Under the pieces are notes generated by a model. The model had not been told where the DNA came from, did no database searches, and saw only the letters and a program-made list of their open reading frames with translations. Below, in pieces: positions 8,454 to 17,100 of a stretch of DNA of 20,630 nucleotides. A program made the translations under genes and the position numbers. The stretch's first letter is position 1. Each line of letters opens with the position of its first letter. This DNA is from CAYVUV01 sp964455095 (GTDB taxonomy: Bacteria > Desulfobacterota > Binatia > HRBIN30 > CADEER01), in the NCBI GenBank assembly GCA_964455095.1, contig CAYVUV010000039.1, forward strand, positions 1-20,630, written 5' to 3'.

Positions 8454-8532
8454 CCCCTCCTTACCAAGGAGGGGCCAGGGGAGGTTTCTGCGGAATCTAC
8501 CTCCCCCCGACCCCCTCCTTGGAAAGGAGGGG
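8454..8532. repeat. Triple-hairpin repeat between convergent genes
   Basis: Two identical perfect 9-bp stems (CCCCTCCTT...AAGGAGGGG) at 8454-8474 and 8512-8532, each with a 3-base loop, flank a third hairpin (GGGGAGGT 8478-8485 pairing with ACCTCCCC 8499-8506). It lies in the 138-base gap between the stop of the secreted protein (8430) and the stop of the amidase (8569). There are no T tracts, so it is not a classic rho-independent terminator, though it could halt transcription from both sides. Confidence 0.75.
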
Positions 8533-8568
8533 AGCAAGCGCCCGGAGCCTGAAGCCCGAAGCCGCCCC

Positions 8569-10014
8569 TCAGTCCCACACCGGTGGCTTGCGCTGGATCC
8601 ACGGCCGCGCTTGTTCGAGCTGGCCGGCGAGGGCGAAGAGGGTGGCTTCGCCGCCGAGGCGAGCGCTGAACTGGACTCCGACGGGGAGTCCGTCCGCCGT
8701 CCAGTGCAGGGGCAACGAGATCGCGGGCTGGCCGGTGGCGTTCTGCAGCGGCGTGAACGGCACATAGTCCAGGATCGGCGCGAAGCCCTTCATCGGGTCG
8801 CGTTCCTGGATGTCGATGACGCCGAGGCGAATCGGCGGCGCGCCCAGCGTCGTGGTGAGCCAGCAGTCGTACGTCTCGTGCCAGCGGCCGATGAAGCGGC
8901 CGGTCATCTGCAGCATGCCGATGGCGATCTGATACTGCGCGGCCGTGATCTGCTTGCCCTGCTCGTAGAGGCCGCGGGTCAGGCCCTCGAGATCACCGTC
9001 GCCGGGCGTGCGCCCGTTCATCATCCCGAAGGCCTCGATCAGCGTCGTCACGCCGGCGGTCCAGACGGTGAGGAACGAGCTGGTCAGCATCCCGGCGTCG
9101 AAGGGCGGGGCGCCTTCCTCGACGATGTGCCCGAGCTCTTCGCACAGCTTGGCCGTCGTCTCGACCGCGCGCACGCATTCGGGGTGCAGCTTTTGCCCCG
9201 AGGGGTTGGTGGTCGAGAAGGCGATGCGCAGGCGCTTCGGCGCGGCGCGGAGCTCGTCGAGAAATGGGCGGGCGACGGCCGGCGCGGCGTAGGGATCGCC
9301 GGGCTCGGGTCCGTGCGTGCAGTCGAGCGCGGCGGCGCTGTCGCGCACGGTGCGGGTCACGACGTGCTCGACAATGAATCCGGAGAGCATGTCGCCGAGG
9401 TCGGGACCCATCGGGTTGCGCCCGCGCGTCGGCTTCAACCCGACCAGCCCGCAGCAGGAGGCGGGAATGCGAATCGAGCCGCCGCCGTCGTTGGCGTGCG
9501 CCAGCGGCACGATGCCCGCCGCCACCGCCGCACCCGAGCCGCCGCTCGAGCCGCCGGTGGAGTGCGCCAGGTTCCACGGATTGTGCGCCGGGCCGTAGAG
9601 CGCCGACTCGGTGGTGGGCAGGATGCCGCACTCGGGCACGTTGGTCTTGCCCAGCGCGATCAGCCCGGCGGCCTTGAAGCGCGCCACGAGGGTGTCGTCG
9701 CGATACGCCGGCACACCGGCCAGGAAGCGACAAGCCTGCGCCGTCGGCACGCCGGTGTAGTTGCCATTGATATCTTTGAGGAGGAACGGCACGCCGCGCA
9801 GCGGCGCGCGCGCGTCGGCGCGCGGCGTCGCCCACTCGGCCGCCGCGGCGCGACCCTGCTCGTACATCGTGTGGATGACGGCGTTGAGGGCGGGGTTGTG
9901 CTTCTCGATGCGGGTGATCGCTTCCTCGACCAGCTCGGCGGGCGTCACGTCGCCCTTGGCGACCAGCTCGGCGAGCCCGAGCGCGTCGTAGCGGGCGTAA
10001 TCCTTGATCGACAT
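8569..10014 (-). CDS. Amidase-signature hydrolase, 6-aminohexanoate-cyclic-dimer hydrolase-like
   Basis: Encodes 481 residues, the usual length for the amidase-signature family. The start is fixed by AGGAGG (10020-10025), 5 bases upstream. The Ser-cisSer-Lys triad is intact: Lys80 in PFLLKDINGN, Ser156 in STGGSSGGSGAA, and nucleophile Ser180 in NDGGGSIRIPASCCGL. The spacing and the flanking NDGGGSIRIPASCCGLVGLK block resemble the NylA branch (cyclic amide hydrolase, about 490 residues) more than GatA. There is no glutamyl-tRNA amidotransferase context. No signal peptide is seen, so it is likely cytoplasmic. It would hydrolyse an amide or cyclic amide; the substrate cannot be read from sequence. 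It converges with the secreted protein gene and lies 67 bases downstream of the DUF4136 lipoprotein gene on the same strand. Its good RBS means it could be transcribed alone or with that gene. Confidence 0.85.
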   Translation of the reverse strand: MSIKDYARYDALGLAELVAKGDVTPAELVEEAITRIEKHNPALNAVIHTMYEQGRAAAAEWATPRADARAPLRGVPFLLKDINGNYTGVPTAQACRFLAGVPAYRDDTLVARFKAAGLIALGKTNVPECGILPTTESALYGPAHNPWNLAHSTGGSSGGSGAAVAAGIVPLAHANDGGGSIRIPASCCGLVGLKPTRGRNPMGPDLGDMLSGFIVEHVVTRTVRDSAAALDCTHGPEPGDPYAAPAVARPFLDELRAAPKRLRIAFSTTNPSGQKLHPECVRAVETTAKLCEELGHIVEEGAPPFDAGMLTSSFLTVWTAGVTTLIEAFGMMNGRTPGDGDLEGLTRGLYEQGKQITAAQYQIAIGMLQMTGRFIGRWHETYDCWLTTTLGAPPIRLGVIDIQERDPMKGFAPILDYVPFTPLQNATGQPAISLPLHWTADGLPVGVQFSARLGGEATLFALAGQLEQARPWIQRKPPVWD

Positions 10015-10081
10015 GCAGTCCTCCTCGGCCGTTGGTGGGGCTCTCGCTACTAGCGCCGCGCGACGACCGCGGTCAAACGGC

Positions 10082-10630
10082 CTACCGGCCGGGCGGAAAC
10101 TCCTTGAGGATGTCTGCCACGGCCTGGTTCACCCGTTGCTCGCGCTTTTCGATGCTCGACTCCGGGTGCACCACGCCGCTCGCACTGCCGCGCCACAGCA
10201 GCTTCATTGTGCGCGGATCGATGACGTCGACGAGGAGCGTGCCCTCATCGTAGGTGCGCGTGTCCAGGCCGGGGTGCCCGTACGCGACCCCACCGCGGTA
10301 TCCGTACCGGCGATCGACCGTTGCCACGTCCACCTTGCTCTTGATGACGGCCTGGTAGCCGACGAGAAAATCGGCCGCTCCGGAAGAAGGCGTGTATCCC
10401 TTCGCGACCAACTGGCGATCGATGGCGGCGCGCACCGCCGCGTCGATCGATGTGTTGTCGAAGCGCGGGTCACCGGTCGGGTCTGGCGGCGCAGGGCGCC
10501 AGCCATAGGTGTGCAAGGCCGGGAAGTCGGCGGTGCGGTCGTAGTCGGTGCGGATCTTGAACGTCGAGCACCCGGCGAGCGCGAGCAGCACGACGAGCAT
10601 CGAGGCCATCCACTGTCGTGACGATTTCAT
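10082..10630 (-). CDS. DUF4136-type outer-membrane lipoprotein
   Basis: Encodes 182 residues from the ATG at 10630. Another ATG two codons upstream (10636) directly abuts the GGAG, leaving no spacing, while the chosen one sits 6 bases after AAAGGAG. The signal peptide ends in the lipobox LALAGC (lipidated Cys near residue 20), followed by Ser-Thr-Phe, so outer-membrane sorting is likely. The mature part has the DUF4136 layout: 'KIRTDYDRTADFPALHTYGW' near the N-terminus, a 'IDAAVRAAIDRQLVAKGY' helix, 'DFLVGYQAVI', then 'EGTLLVDVIDPRTMKLLWRG' and a C-terminal helix with 'RVNQAVADILKEFPP'. The family's function is unknown; members are common Gram-negative envelope lipoproteins. The gene is followed by the amidase on the same strand and preceded by a hexamer-repeat element. 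Confidence 0.85.
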   Translation of the reverse strand: MKSSRQWMASMLVVLLALAGCSTFKIRTDYDRTADFPALHTYGWRPAPPDPTGDPRFDNTSIDAAVRAAIDRQLVAKGYTPSSGAADFLVGYQAVIKSKVDVATVDRRYGYRGGVAYGHPGLDTRTYDEGTLLVDVIDPRTMKLLWRGSASGVVHPESSIEKREQRVNQAVADILKEFPPGR

Positions 10631-10635
10631 TCGCA

Positions 10636-10643
10636 TCTCCTTT
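10636..10643 (-). promoter_or_regulatory. Ribosome binding site deciding the DUF4136 start
   Basis: AAAGGAGA on the minus strand. The GGAG ends 6 bases before the ATG at 10630, and the ATG at 10636 follows it immediately. Spacing therefore favours the downstream ATG. Confidence 0.7.
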
Positions 10644-10674
10644 CGATCGGCGTTGAACCATCCTCCTCATCCGA

Positions 10675-10775
10675 GGTCGGGGTCGGTGTCGGTATCGGTA
10701 TCGACTCCTGCCGGGGGGAACTCATGTCGTTTGCTCCTCGATTCAGATAGCGATTCCGACCCCGACTCCGATCGG
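10675..10775. repeat. Hexamer-repeat inverted element, copy 1
   Basis: A G-rich arm (10675-10704) of five hexamers (GGTCGG GGTCGG TGTCGG and so on) faces a C-rich arm (10740-10775) of six hexamers of type GATTCC GACCCC GACTCC. The arms are complementary in pattern across a 35-base centre. The phase is exact at 6 bases throughout both arms. The element fills the gap between the DUF4136 start and the stop codon of the discoidin/six-hairpin gene, ending 1 base before that stop (10777). Its centre resembles that of copy 2 (CGACTCCTG..GGGGAA; TGTCGTTTGC..CCTCGAT). Confidence 0.75.
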
Positions 10776-10776
10776 G

Positions 10777-13700
10777 TCAGGAGCGCAGGACGACGCGCGC
10801 CGGGCAAGCGGCGATGGTGACGCCCTCGGCATCGAATGCAGTGACGGGGCGCCCGTTGACTTCGACGCGTGCGATCGGCCGCGGCAGCGGCGGGCGCAGC
10901 GCGATGCCGCCCGGCGGAAGCTCGAGGTCGCCGGCCAGCGAGATGACGAGCGTGTCCGGATCTTCGCGGACGAGGCGCAGGTCGAGCGCGCCGTAGTGGG
11001 TCGGCAGACCGACGGCGCCGACTTCGCCATCGTCGAGCCAGCGCGCCGGCACACCGGCGGCGAGCACGAGCGACTCGTCCGAGGGGCGCTCGTAAACCAG
11101 CATGCTGCGCAAGGCGAGGACGTACTCCGCTCCGATCCAGGTGTGCGGGACGTCGCCGAGATGGCCGGGGCTGCGCGGGTCGCGCCAGGTAATTTCAGGC
11201 CATTGGTTCCAGGCGCCCGGGCGGCGATCGCCGAAGAGGAAATCCATCAGCTCGTTGGCGTCGTCGCGGCGGCCGAGGCGGACCAGCGCCCCGACGATGC
11301 GGATCTCGTAGGCCGAGTAATTGTTCCAGTCGGTCTCGCCCGTGCGGCGCCGGCGCAGCCCCGTCATGTACTGGTCGAACGTGCGCTCGAGCGCAGCGCG
11401 CGGCAGGTCATCGGCAGCGTCGAGCAACGCGACCGAGTTGGCGGTCGCCGTCGGGTCGAAGTCCGCCCACTCGACCGAGCCCGGCACGTAGTCGATGGCG
11501 CGCTCGGCGATGGTGCGCTCGATCGATGTGCGCAGCGCCGCACGGAAATCGTCGCGCGCGGCGGCGATGCGCCGCGACTGGATGTCGTCGCCGAGAATGG
11601 CCGCCATGGCCGCGGCGTCGCGATACCCCTGCAAGGCCCAGAAGTCGTCCCAATAGGAGTGCACCGGTTGGGCGAGGTAGCCCTCGTGGCTGACGGATTC
11701 GGGGATCAGCCCGCGCCGCGCCAACAGCTCCGGTGCGTCGAAGTCGGGGCCGAGCCGGGTGGCGCGCAGGCCCTCGAGGAAGTCCACCGCCCGGCGCACC
11801 GCCGGCCACATCTCGGCGAGGAAGGCGCGGTCGCGCGTGAAGCGGAAGCACTCCATCACCGTGAAGATGAGCTCGCCGTGGCTGTCGTGCTCGGCCAGCC
11901 AGTCCGGGCCGTTGGCGTCGACGCAGCACGGGACGTTGCCGTCCGCCGCCTGATACGGCGCATACCAGCGCGCGAACTCGCACGCCTCGGCGCGCTGCCC
12001 CGAGCGGAGCAGGGCCGCGGCCATGATCGCGCCGTCGCGGATCCACGCGCGCGTGTAGCGCCGCGGTCCCGGCTGCAAGGCCGCGCCGTCGCGGTTGACG
12101 AGCACCTGCGCCGCTGCCGTCCGCACCGCGTTGGCGTGATCGTGCGCGACGGGTGGCAGGTCAAAAGTGATGGCGGCAAATCGTTCGCGCCAGTCGCGCA
12201 CGGCGGCATCGAACGCCTCGGCCCCACTGGCGCCGGCGAGCTGGTCGCAGACCGACGGCGGATGGGTGCCGAAGGGGATGGCGAGGTAGACGTCGCCGCT
12301 GGTGCCGGGCGCGAGCTCGAGATCGAAGGCGAGCGCGCCCGAGGCATAGCCGAAGGGATCGGCGACGGCGCTGCGCGCCGGCAGCTCGCCGCGCGCGAGG
12401 TGGGCGGTGATGGCACCGTGCTCGAACGCCGCGGCGCCGAAGGCCCGTGGTCGAGTGAGCGGCACGACCATCCGGGTGCCGTCGACCTGGATGCCTCCAC
12501 CATCCCATGCGAGCTCGGAAATCTGGCGCATGCCGCCGAGCTCGCCGAACGCCTGCCACGGGGGGTTGACCTGGTACGGCCGGATGGCGGCGAACAGCTG
12601 GGCCCGCAGCGGCCGCGCAGCGGCGTTGTCGAGCCGATAGCGGAGGTAGAGCACCGCCAGGTCGTCGCGCCGCCCGGCGCAGGCCGTCGTCTGCAACGTC
12701 AGCGCGCCGCAGCGCCAGACGGAGGACGGCATGGGTATCCACTCGTCCTCGAGCGTTTGCGAGGTCTCGACGTCGGCCCACGTGAGCAGCTGGCCGTCGG
12801 CGTGGACGAAGGGCTCGATCGAGAACGTTCCGCGATCGACCTCGACCATCCCTTCCTCGTTCATGATCGCGCAGGTATGGCCGTCCGCGAGCCCGATCGG
12901 CGTCCAGTACGTCGCCTCGCCGGCGAGCCAACGCGGGTGGTGCCCGCGCGGCTCGCTGCGCGCGACGTGCTCGAAGAACGCGTGCAGCGAGCGCGAGAAC
13001 TCGAACGGTTGCACGACCAGCTCGGCGATGCCGCACCCCGCGCTGCTCGCCGCCTCGAGCAGAACGCGCAGGAAGCGCGACGCCGCGTTGGGCAAGTAGA
13101 CGTAGCTGCGCTCGGCTCCGGCCGGCTCCGCGCTGTGCACGCTCGTCCAGGCCGAGCCATCGCGGGAGGTCTCGACGCGAAAGCGCTGCGGCGGCGCGGC
13201 GGAATCCCAGTGCAGAACGAGGCCGCCGTACTCGCGGATCTGACCGAAATCGATTTCCAGCCAGTGGCTGCCGGCCGAGGGCTCGCTCCGCCAGCTCGTT
13301 GCCGCGTCTCCGTCGAGCGCGCCGTTGGGCTCGAACCCCGGGCTTGCGCTCGAGGCGCGCACGAGCGGCGTGGCGCGGTACGTCCGGTCCTCGATCCGGA
13401 AGTCGGCGATCCACAGCGTCCCCGCGCCGCCGGGCCCGGCCGCCAGCGCGAGCTCCACGGCGCCGAGCGCGGTCATCGCGCCGCCGCCAGCGGGTCCATA
13501 GGCGAACTCGATCTCGCTGCTGCGCACGCGCACCTCGCGCCAGTCGGCGGGCGGCTCGTACGCGTCCCAATGGCGCCACCACACATTGCGGCCACTCGGG
13601 TCGGCGAGCTTCAGCTCGAGGCGGTTGGCCGGCGCCGCGCCGCGGATGGAAAAGCCGATCGTGTAGCTCTCGGGCATCGCGTGCGCAATCGGCTTGCGCG

Positions 13701-13857
13701 CGACGACGAATCCGCCGCCGCCTTTGAAATCGAAGTCGAGGCGCATCGCCGCGCCATGTGGCCCGGGTGCGGAGGAAATCGCCAACTCGGCGAGTCCCGA
13801 GGTCACCGGCATCCAGCCGGACAGGTCCGTGAAGTCGTCCAAAGCCTCGGCGCGCAT
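10777..13857 (-). CDS. Discoidin-domain six-hairpin glycosidase-like protein
   Basis: Encodes 1026 residues from the ATG at 13857, which has GGAG 6 bases upstream. A GTG at 13884 would add 9 residues. The frame stays open to an ATG at 14043, but that stretch is repeat DNA. Domains in order: a beta-sandwich resembling CBM11-like modules (about 1-160); an F5/8C discoidin/CBM32-like domain (about 165-285, with 'GALDGDAATSWRSEP' and 'HWLEIDFGQIREYGGLVLHW'); a beta-supersandwich (about 310-565); an (alpha/alpha)6 barrel (about 570-930) with 'YTRAWIRDGAIMAAALLRSG' and 'EHDSHGELIFTVMECFRFTRD'; and a C-terminal beta domain. This is the layout of clan GH-L/GH63/GH15-type enzymes. Candidate acids are Asp608 and Glu656/Asp658, but I cannot assign a GH family. 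There is no signal peptide, which is odd for a protein with carbohydrate-binding modules. It lies downstream of the GH94 gene, 300 bases away, and likely acts on the same glycan. Confidence 0.75.
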   Translation of the reverse strand: MRAEALDDFTDLSGWMPVTSGLAELAISSAPGPHGAAMRLDFDFKGGGGFVVARKPIAHAMPESYTIGFSIRGAAPANRLELKLADPSGRNVWWRHWDAYEPPADWREVRVRSSEIEFAYGPAGGGAMTALGAVELALAAGPGGAGTLWIADFRIEDRTYRATPLVRASSASPGFEPNGALDGDAATSWRSEPSAGSHWLEIDFGQIREYGGLVLHWDSAAPPQRFRVETSRDGSAWTSVHSAEPAGAERSYVYLPNAASRFLRVLLEAASSAGCGIAELVVQPFEFSRSLHAFFEHVARSEPRGHHPRWLAGEATYWTPIGLADGHTCAIMNEEGMVEVDRGTFSIEPFVHADGQLLTWADVETSQTLEDEWIPMPSSVWRCGALTLQTTACAGRRDDLAVLYLRYRLDNAAARPLRAQLFAAIRPYQVNPPWQAFGELGGMRQISELAWDGGGIQVDGTRMVVPLTRPRAFGAAAFEHGAITAHLARGELPARSAVADPFGYASGALAFDLELAPGTSGDVYLAIPFGTHPPSVCDQLAGASGAEAFDAAVRDWRERFAAITFDLPPVAHDHANAVRTAAAQVLVNRDGAALQPGPRRYTRAWIRDGAIMAAALLRSGQRAEACEFARWYAPYQAADGNVPCCVDANGPDWLAEHDSHGELIFTVMECFRFTRDRAFLAEMWPAVRRAVDFLEGLRATRLGPDFDAPELLARRGLIPESVSHEGYLAQPVHSYWDDFWALQGYRDAAAMAAILGDDIQSRRIAAARDDFRAALRTSIERTIAERAIDYVPGSVEWADFDPTATANSVALLDAADDLPRAALERTFDQYMTGLRRRRTGETDWNNYSAYEIRIVGALVRLGRRDDANELMDFLFGDRRPGAWNQWPEITWRDPRSPGHLGDVPHTWIGAEYVLALRSMLVYERPSDESLVLAAGVPARWLDDGEVGAVGLPTHYGALDLRLVREDPDTLVISLAGDLELPPGGIALRPPLPRPIARVEVNGRPVTAFDAEGVTIAACPARVVLRS

Positions 13858-13890
13858 CTGGCTCTCCGCGAGTGTGATGGTCACGCCTCT

Positions 13891-14160
13891 GGTTCCTCTC
13901 CCGTAGGGAGCTTTGCACCGAAACCCCCTCTCATCGCCGAGCGTGCCTCTCTCGGCGGGGTCGGAATCGCTATCGGCATCGGAATCGATTCCTGTCCCAG
14001 GGATTCCACGGTTCCTAGCGGATCGCATCGACACAGGTTGCAATTCATTTCGTTGCCCTCGATCCCGATCCCGAACCCGATACCGATTCCGACCCCGACT
14101 CCGACCAGAGCGCCGTTCAACGGTGACTTTGTGTGCAAAGCCCCCGCAGGGAGAGGAACT
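13891..14160. repeat. Nested inverted-repeat element with hexamer arms, copy 2
   Basis: Outer arms (13891-13918 and 14133-14160) are 28-base reverse complements matching at about 23 positions (shared blocks GTTCCTCTCCC and GCTTTGCAC). Inside them lies a G-rich period-6 arm (13958-13987; GAATCG CTATCG GCATCG GAATCG) and a C-rich period-6 arm (14061-14102; GATCCC GATCCC GAACCC GATACC GATTCC GACCCC GACTCC). The centre shares short blocks with copy 1 in the same orientation. It occupies most of the 300-base gap between the GH94 stop (14185) and the discoidin gene start, and I see no gene or promoter motif there. Confidence 0.75.
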
Positions 14161-14184
14161 TCTGTCGCGAATTGCCGGGCAAAG

Positions 14185-17100
14185 CTACTCCAGATCGATC
14201 TGCAGCTCGTTTTCCGCGTCGGTCAGATGCTCGCGAACGGCCGCCATCGGCACCGCAACGCCCGCTGTGCGATACGGGTTCGCCAGGCGCGTCATCGGCA
14301 GCGTGTGCCCGTTCAGCGTCAGCGCGGTGGGGCCGCGCCCCGCCGCCGCGACGCGGTAGACGATGTCCACCGCGCGCCCGTCGATCTCGACCCGCGCGCG
14401 CAATCCGTCGAGCCCCTTGGGGATGACGGGGTCGATGCCGAGCAGCGAGCGGCCGCGGCTGAGTCCGAGGAAGCGCTGATGGATCAAGCGCACGGCAATG
14501 CCGGCGCCGCTCGAGTAGACGCGCCACCCGCCTTCGAGCGGCACGCGCCCGGCGAGCACGTCGCCATAACGCTCCGCCGCCTCGTAGCGGTCGGCGACGG
14601 CGGCGTCGGAGCTCGAGTAGTAGCAATTCGCCTGGCGCGGCGCGGCGGCGGCGACGACGGTGCGCAACGCGATCGGATTGGCGCGCCGGAGGGCCTCGAA
14701 GAACGCCTCGGCGTCGCCGTAGTGGGCCATCGCTTCCGCATAGCGCAGATGGGCGTGCGTATACATGATGCCGATCTCGCGCCCGAAGAACGTGCTGCTC
14801 TCGGCGCGCTGGAAGTGCCGCTGTGGCCCGCCGCGGTATGCCGGGGGACGATCGAAGAGGCGGGCGCCGTCGACGCCGAGCATGTGTGCGCGGATGAGCG
14901 CGACGTGCGCGGCCGCCTGCTCGGGGCTGAGCAGGTCGTTGATGACGGCGTGGATCATGGGCAGCAGGCTGTAGTGGATGCCCGTCTCGCCGTCGCGCGG
15001 GTGCAGCAGGTACTCGACCCGTCCGTCGGGCTGAAAGTAGGCCAGGCCGGCCAGCTCGCCGTCGGGCATGAGCCACTGCGCGAATTGTTCCCGTACGCCG
15101 GCGGCGAGGCGGTCGAGGCGCTCGGCCTCGCCGCCGCGATGCTGCCGGCGCAGCGCCGCCGCGAGCGTGGTCAGCGTCTGGTGGTGCAGCGTCACCGTCC
15201 ACGTGCTGCACAGCCGCTCGCGCATCGCCGGGTCGGCCGGCTGCAGCGAGTCGTTCCAGTCGCCGTGTCCGTAGGCGGCGAGGTTGGTACCCGGCACGAC
15301 GCGCGCGTGGATGAGCGCCAGCCCCCGCTCGACATGTTGCCACACGCTGGCGCGCTCCCCCGCGTCGGGGCCGGCCGGATCGAAGAAGGGTACCACCGCG
15401 TCGAGGATCGAGTCGTCCTCGGACGCCAGCAGGTACTCGGCGAGGGCGAGGAGGGGCCAGAAGACGATGTCGCCGTGCGACTCGTCGGGCCGGATCCCGC
15501 GCTCGCGCTCGAAGAACATGAACCACTGCGGCCAGTCACCGTCTGCATTCTGGTTGGCGAAGACGCGCAGCAGCAAATCGCGCAGCGGCTCCCAGCGGCC
15601 GAGCGCGAGGAGCAGCTCCAGCGGTCCCTGACAGACGTCGCGCGTGCCCCAGCCGCCGCCCGAGTACTGCTCGAGCCCGCGCGGGGCGAGGTAGTGGATC
15701 AGCGCGTCGTGGACAAACCAGGGCAGGATATCCTGCAAGCGGGCGACGTCCGGCGCCAGCGCGCTCGCCGGCGCGGGTGTCAGCGACAGCGGGCCGGTCA
15801 TCGCGGTCCAGAAGCGCGCGGCGGTGTCGCCCGCACCGGCGGGCGCAGGCGCGCTCTCGGGCGCCACGAGCTGCGCGGTGAGCCGGAACGCGATGGCCGC
15901 GGCTGGCGCGGTGACGGCGACCAGAAAGGGCTGATTGCGGGAGCGGCCGTCCGTGAACAGGCGCTCATCGCCGCCGACGTACTCGAGCGCGGTGCCCGGC
16001 AGCGGGTCGAGGCGGAAGCAGCCGTTCGGGAAGCGGCGGCCGACGTCGGAATCCGGCGGCGGGTAGATGGGGATACCGGCCGCGTCGCGCGCGAAGCGCA
16101 CCGGCACGGGCTCGGCGCCGTCATCGCCGCCCAGGGCGACGTGGTTGGAGAGCAGGAAGCGCGCGGGCGGCCCGGCGAGGACCGCGGCGGTGAGCTCGAG
16201 CGCGTGTCGGTCGGTGGGTGCGCTCAGGCGCACTTCGATCAGGCCGCCGGCATGCGCATACAGCCAGCGGCAGGCGCTCGGAGCCGCTTCCCACGCCGAG
16301 GGGACGTCGAGGAGGTGATAGCCGTCGTCCAGCTCGACGAACAGCCGCTGTCCGTGCGCCCGCTGCAGGCTCAGGTACGAGCGCGTCGTCGACAGCCAGC
16401 GGTTGATGCTGACATGTCCCTGGGTCAGCAGGGAATTGAACACGCCGGCCATCCACGCGGTCGTCGTCAGCGACGACTCGTCGGGCGTCAGGTGATCGCC
16501 GGTGCGCAGGAGATGCCCGTGCGGGCGCAACACCTGCAACTCCTTGGCGCGCAGGACGACGTGCGTGTGCGCGCCGGTGAAGAACGACAGCACGCGGGCT
16601 CCCTCGCGCTCGACGTGGCGCAGCGCATCGCCCCAGAGGCGGGCGATGTCGACCGCCTCGAAATCCCGGCAGCGCAAGACGGGGCGCGAGGAGAACAACG
16701 TCGCTGCCGCGCCGATCCCATCGCTTGGTTCGTCAGCATCCGGTGCGGTGGCTTCGGGCAGCGCCAGGGCGCGATCCACCGCCGCCAGGTCGGACTCCGA
16801 CGTGGCCGTCGGGTGATCGGGTTCGAAGCAGCCGAAGAAGCCGCGCGCCGCGCTGGCGCCGGGGGCGAGCCGCACGGTCTCGTCCTGAATCACGGCCATC
16901 GCGTGCTCGTGCTGGCGGCGCACGCCGGGCAGGCTCGGGACGAGGAGGGCGGCGGGGGCGTCACCCGCGCGCGTGCCGAGGCCGTGCAGCTGCAGGGCAT
17001 CAGTGGCGAAGCTGGCGCCGTGGCCGAGTGAGCCGATGGCGGCCCACGGGTGGCGCTCGCCCATCGACAGGTTCTGGCGCACGGCGAGGACGGTGCCGCG

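Noticed and set aside
8454..8532. Rho-independent terminator
   Set aside because: The stems are strong but no T tract follows on either strand, so the classic type is not supported.
8611..10053. A 480-codon open frame on the + strand over the amidase
   Set aside because: The minus-strand amidase has an intact catalytic triad and a strong RBS; this frame has no recognisable feature.
10675..10775. Hexamer arrays considered as a CRISPR or origin iteron array
   Set aside because: The unit is only 6 bases with no spacers, the arms are inverted rather than direct, and no cas, rep or AT-rich unwinding region is nearby.
13858..14043. N-terminal extension of the discoidin gene to the ATG at 14043
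   Set aside because: The added residues translate the hexamer repeat (Asp-Ser and Asp-Pro dipeptides) and low-complexity DNA. The ATG at 13857 has a correctly spaced GGAG.
10996..17031. A 2011-codon open frame on the + strand antisense to the two glycosidase-like genes
   Set aside because: Its predicted protein is dominated by Arg, Gly, Ala and Val with no domain, and it runs straight through the repeat-filled gap. It mirrors the codon bias of the real minus-strand genes, a common artefact in GC-rich DNA.
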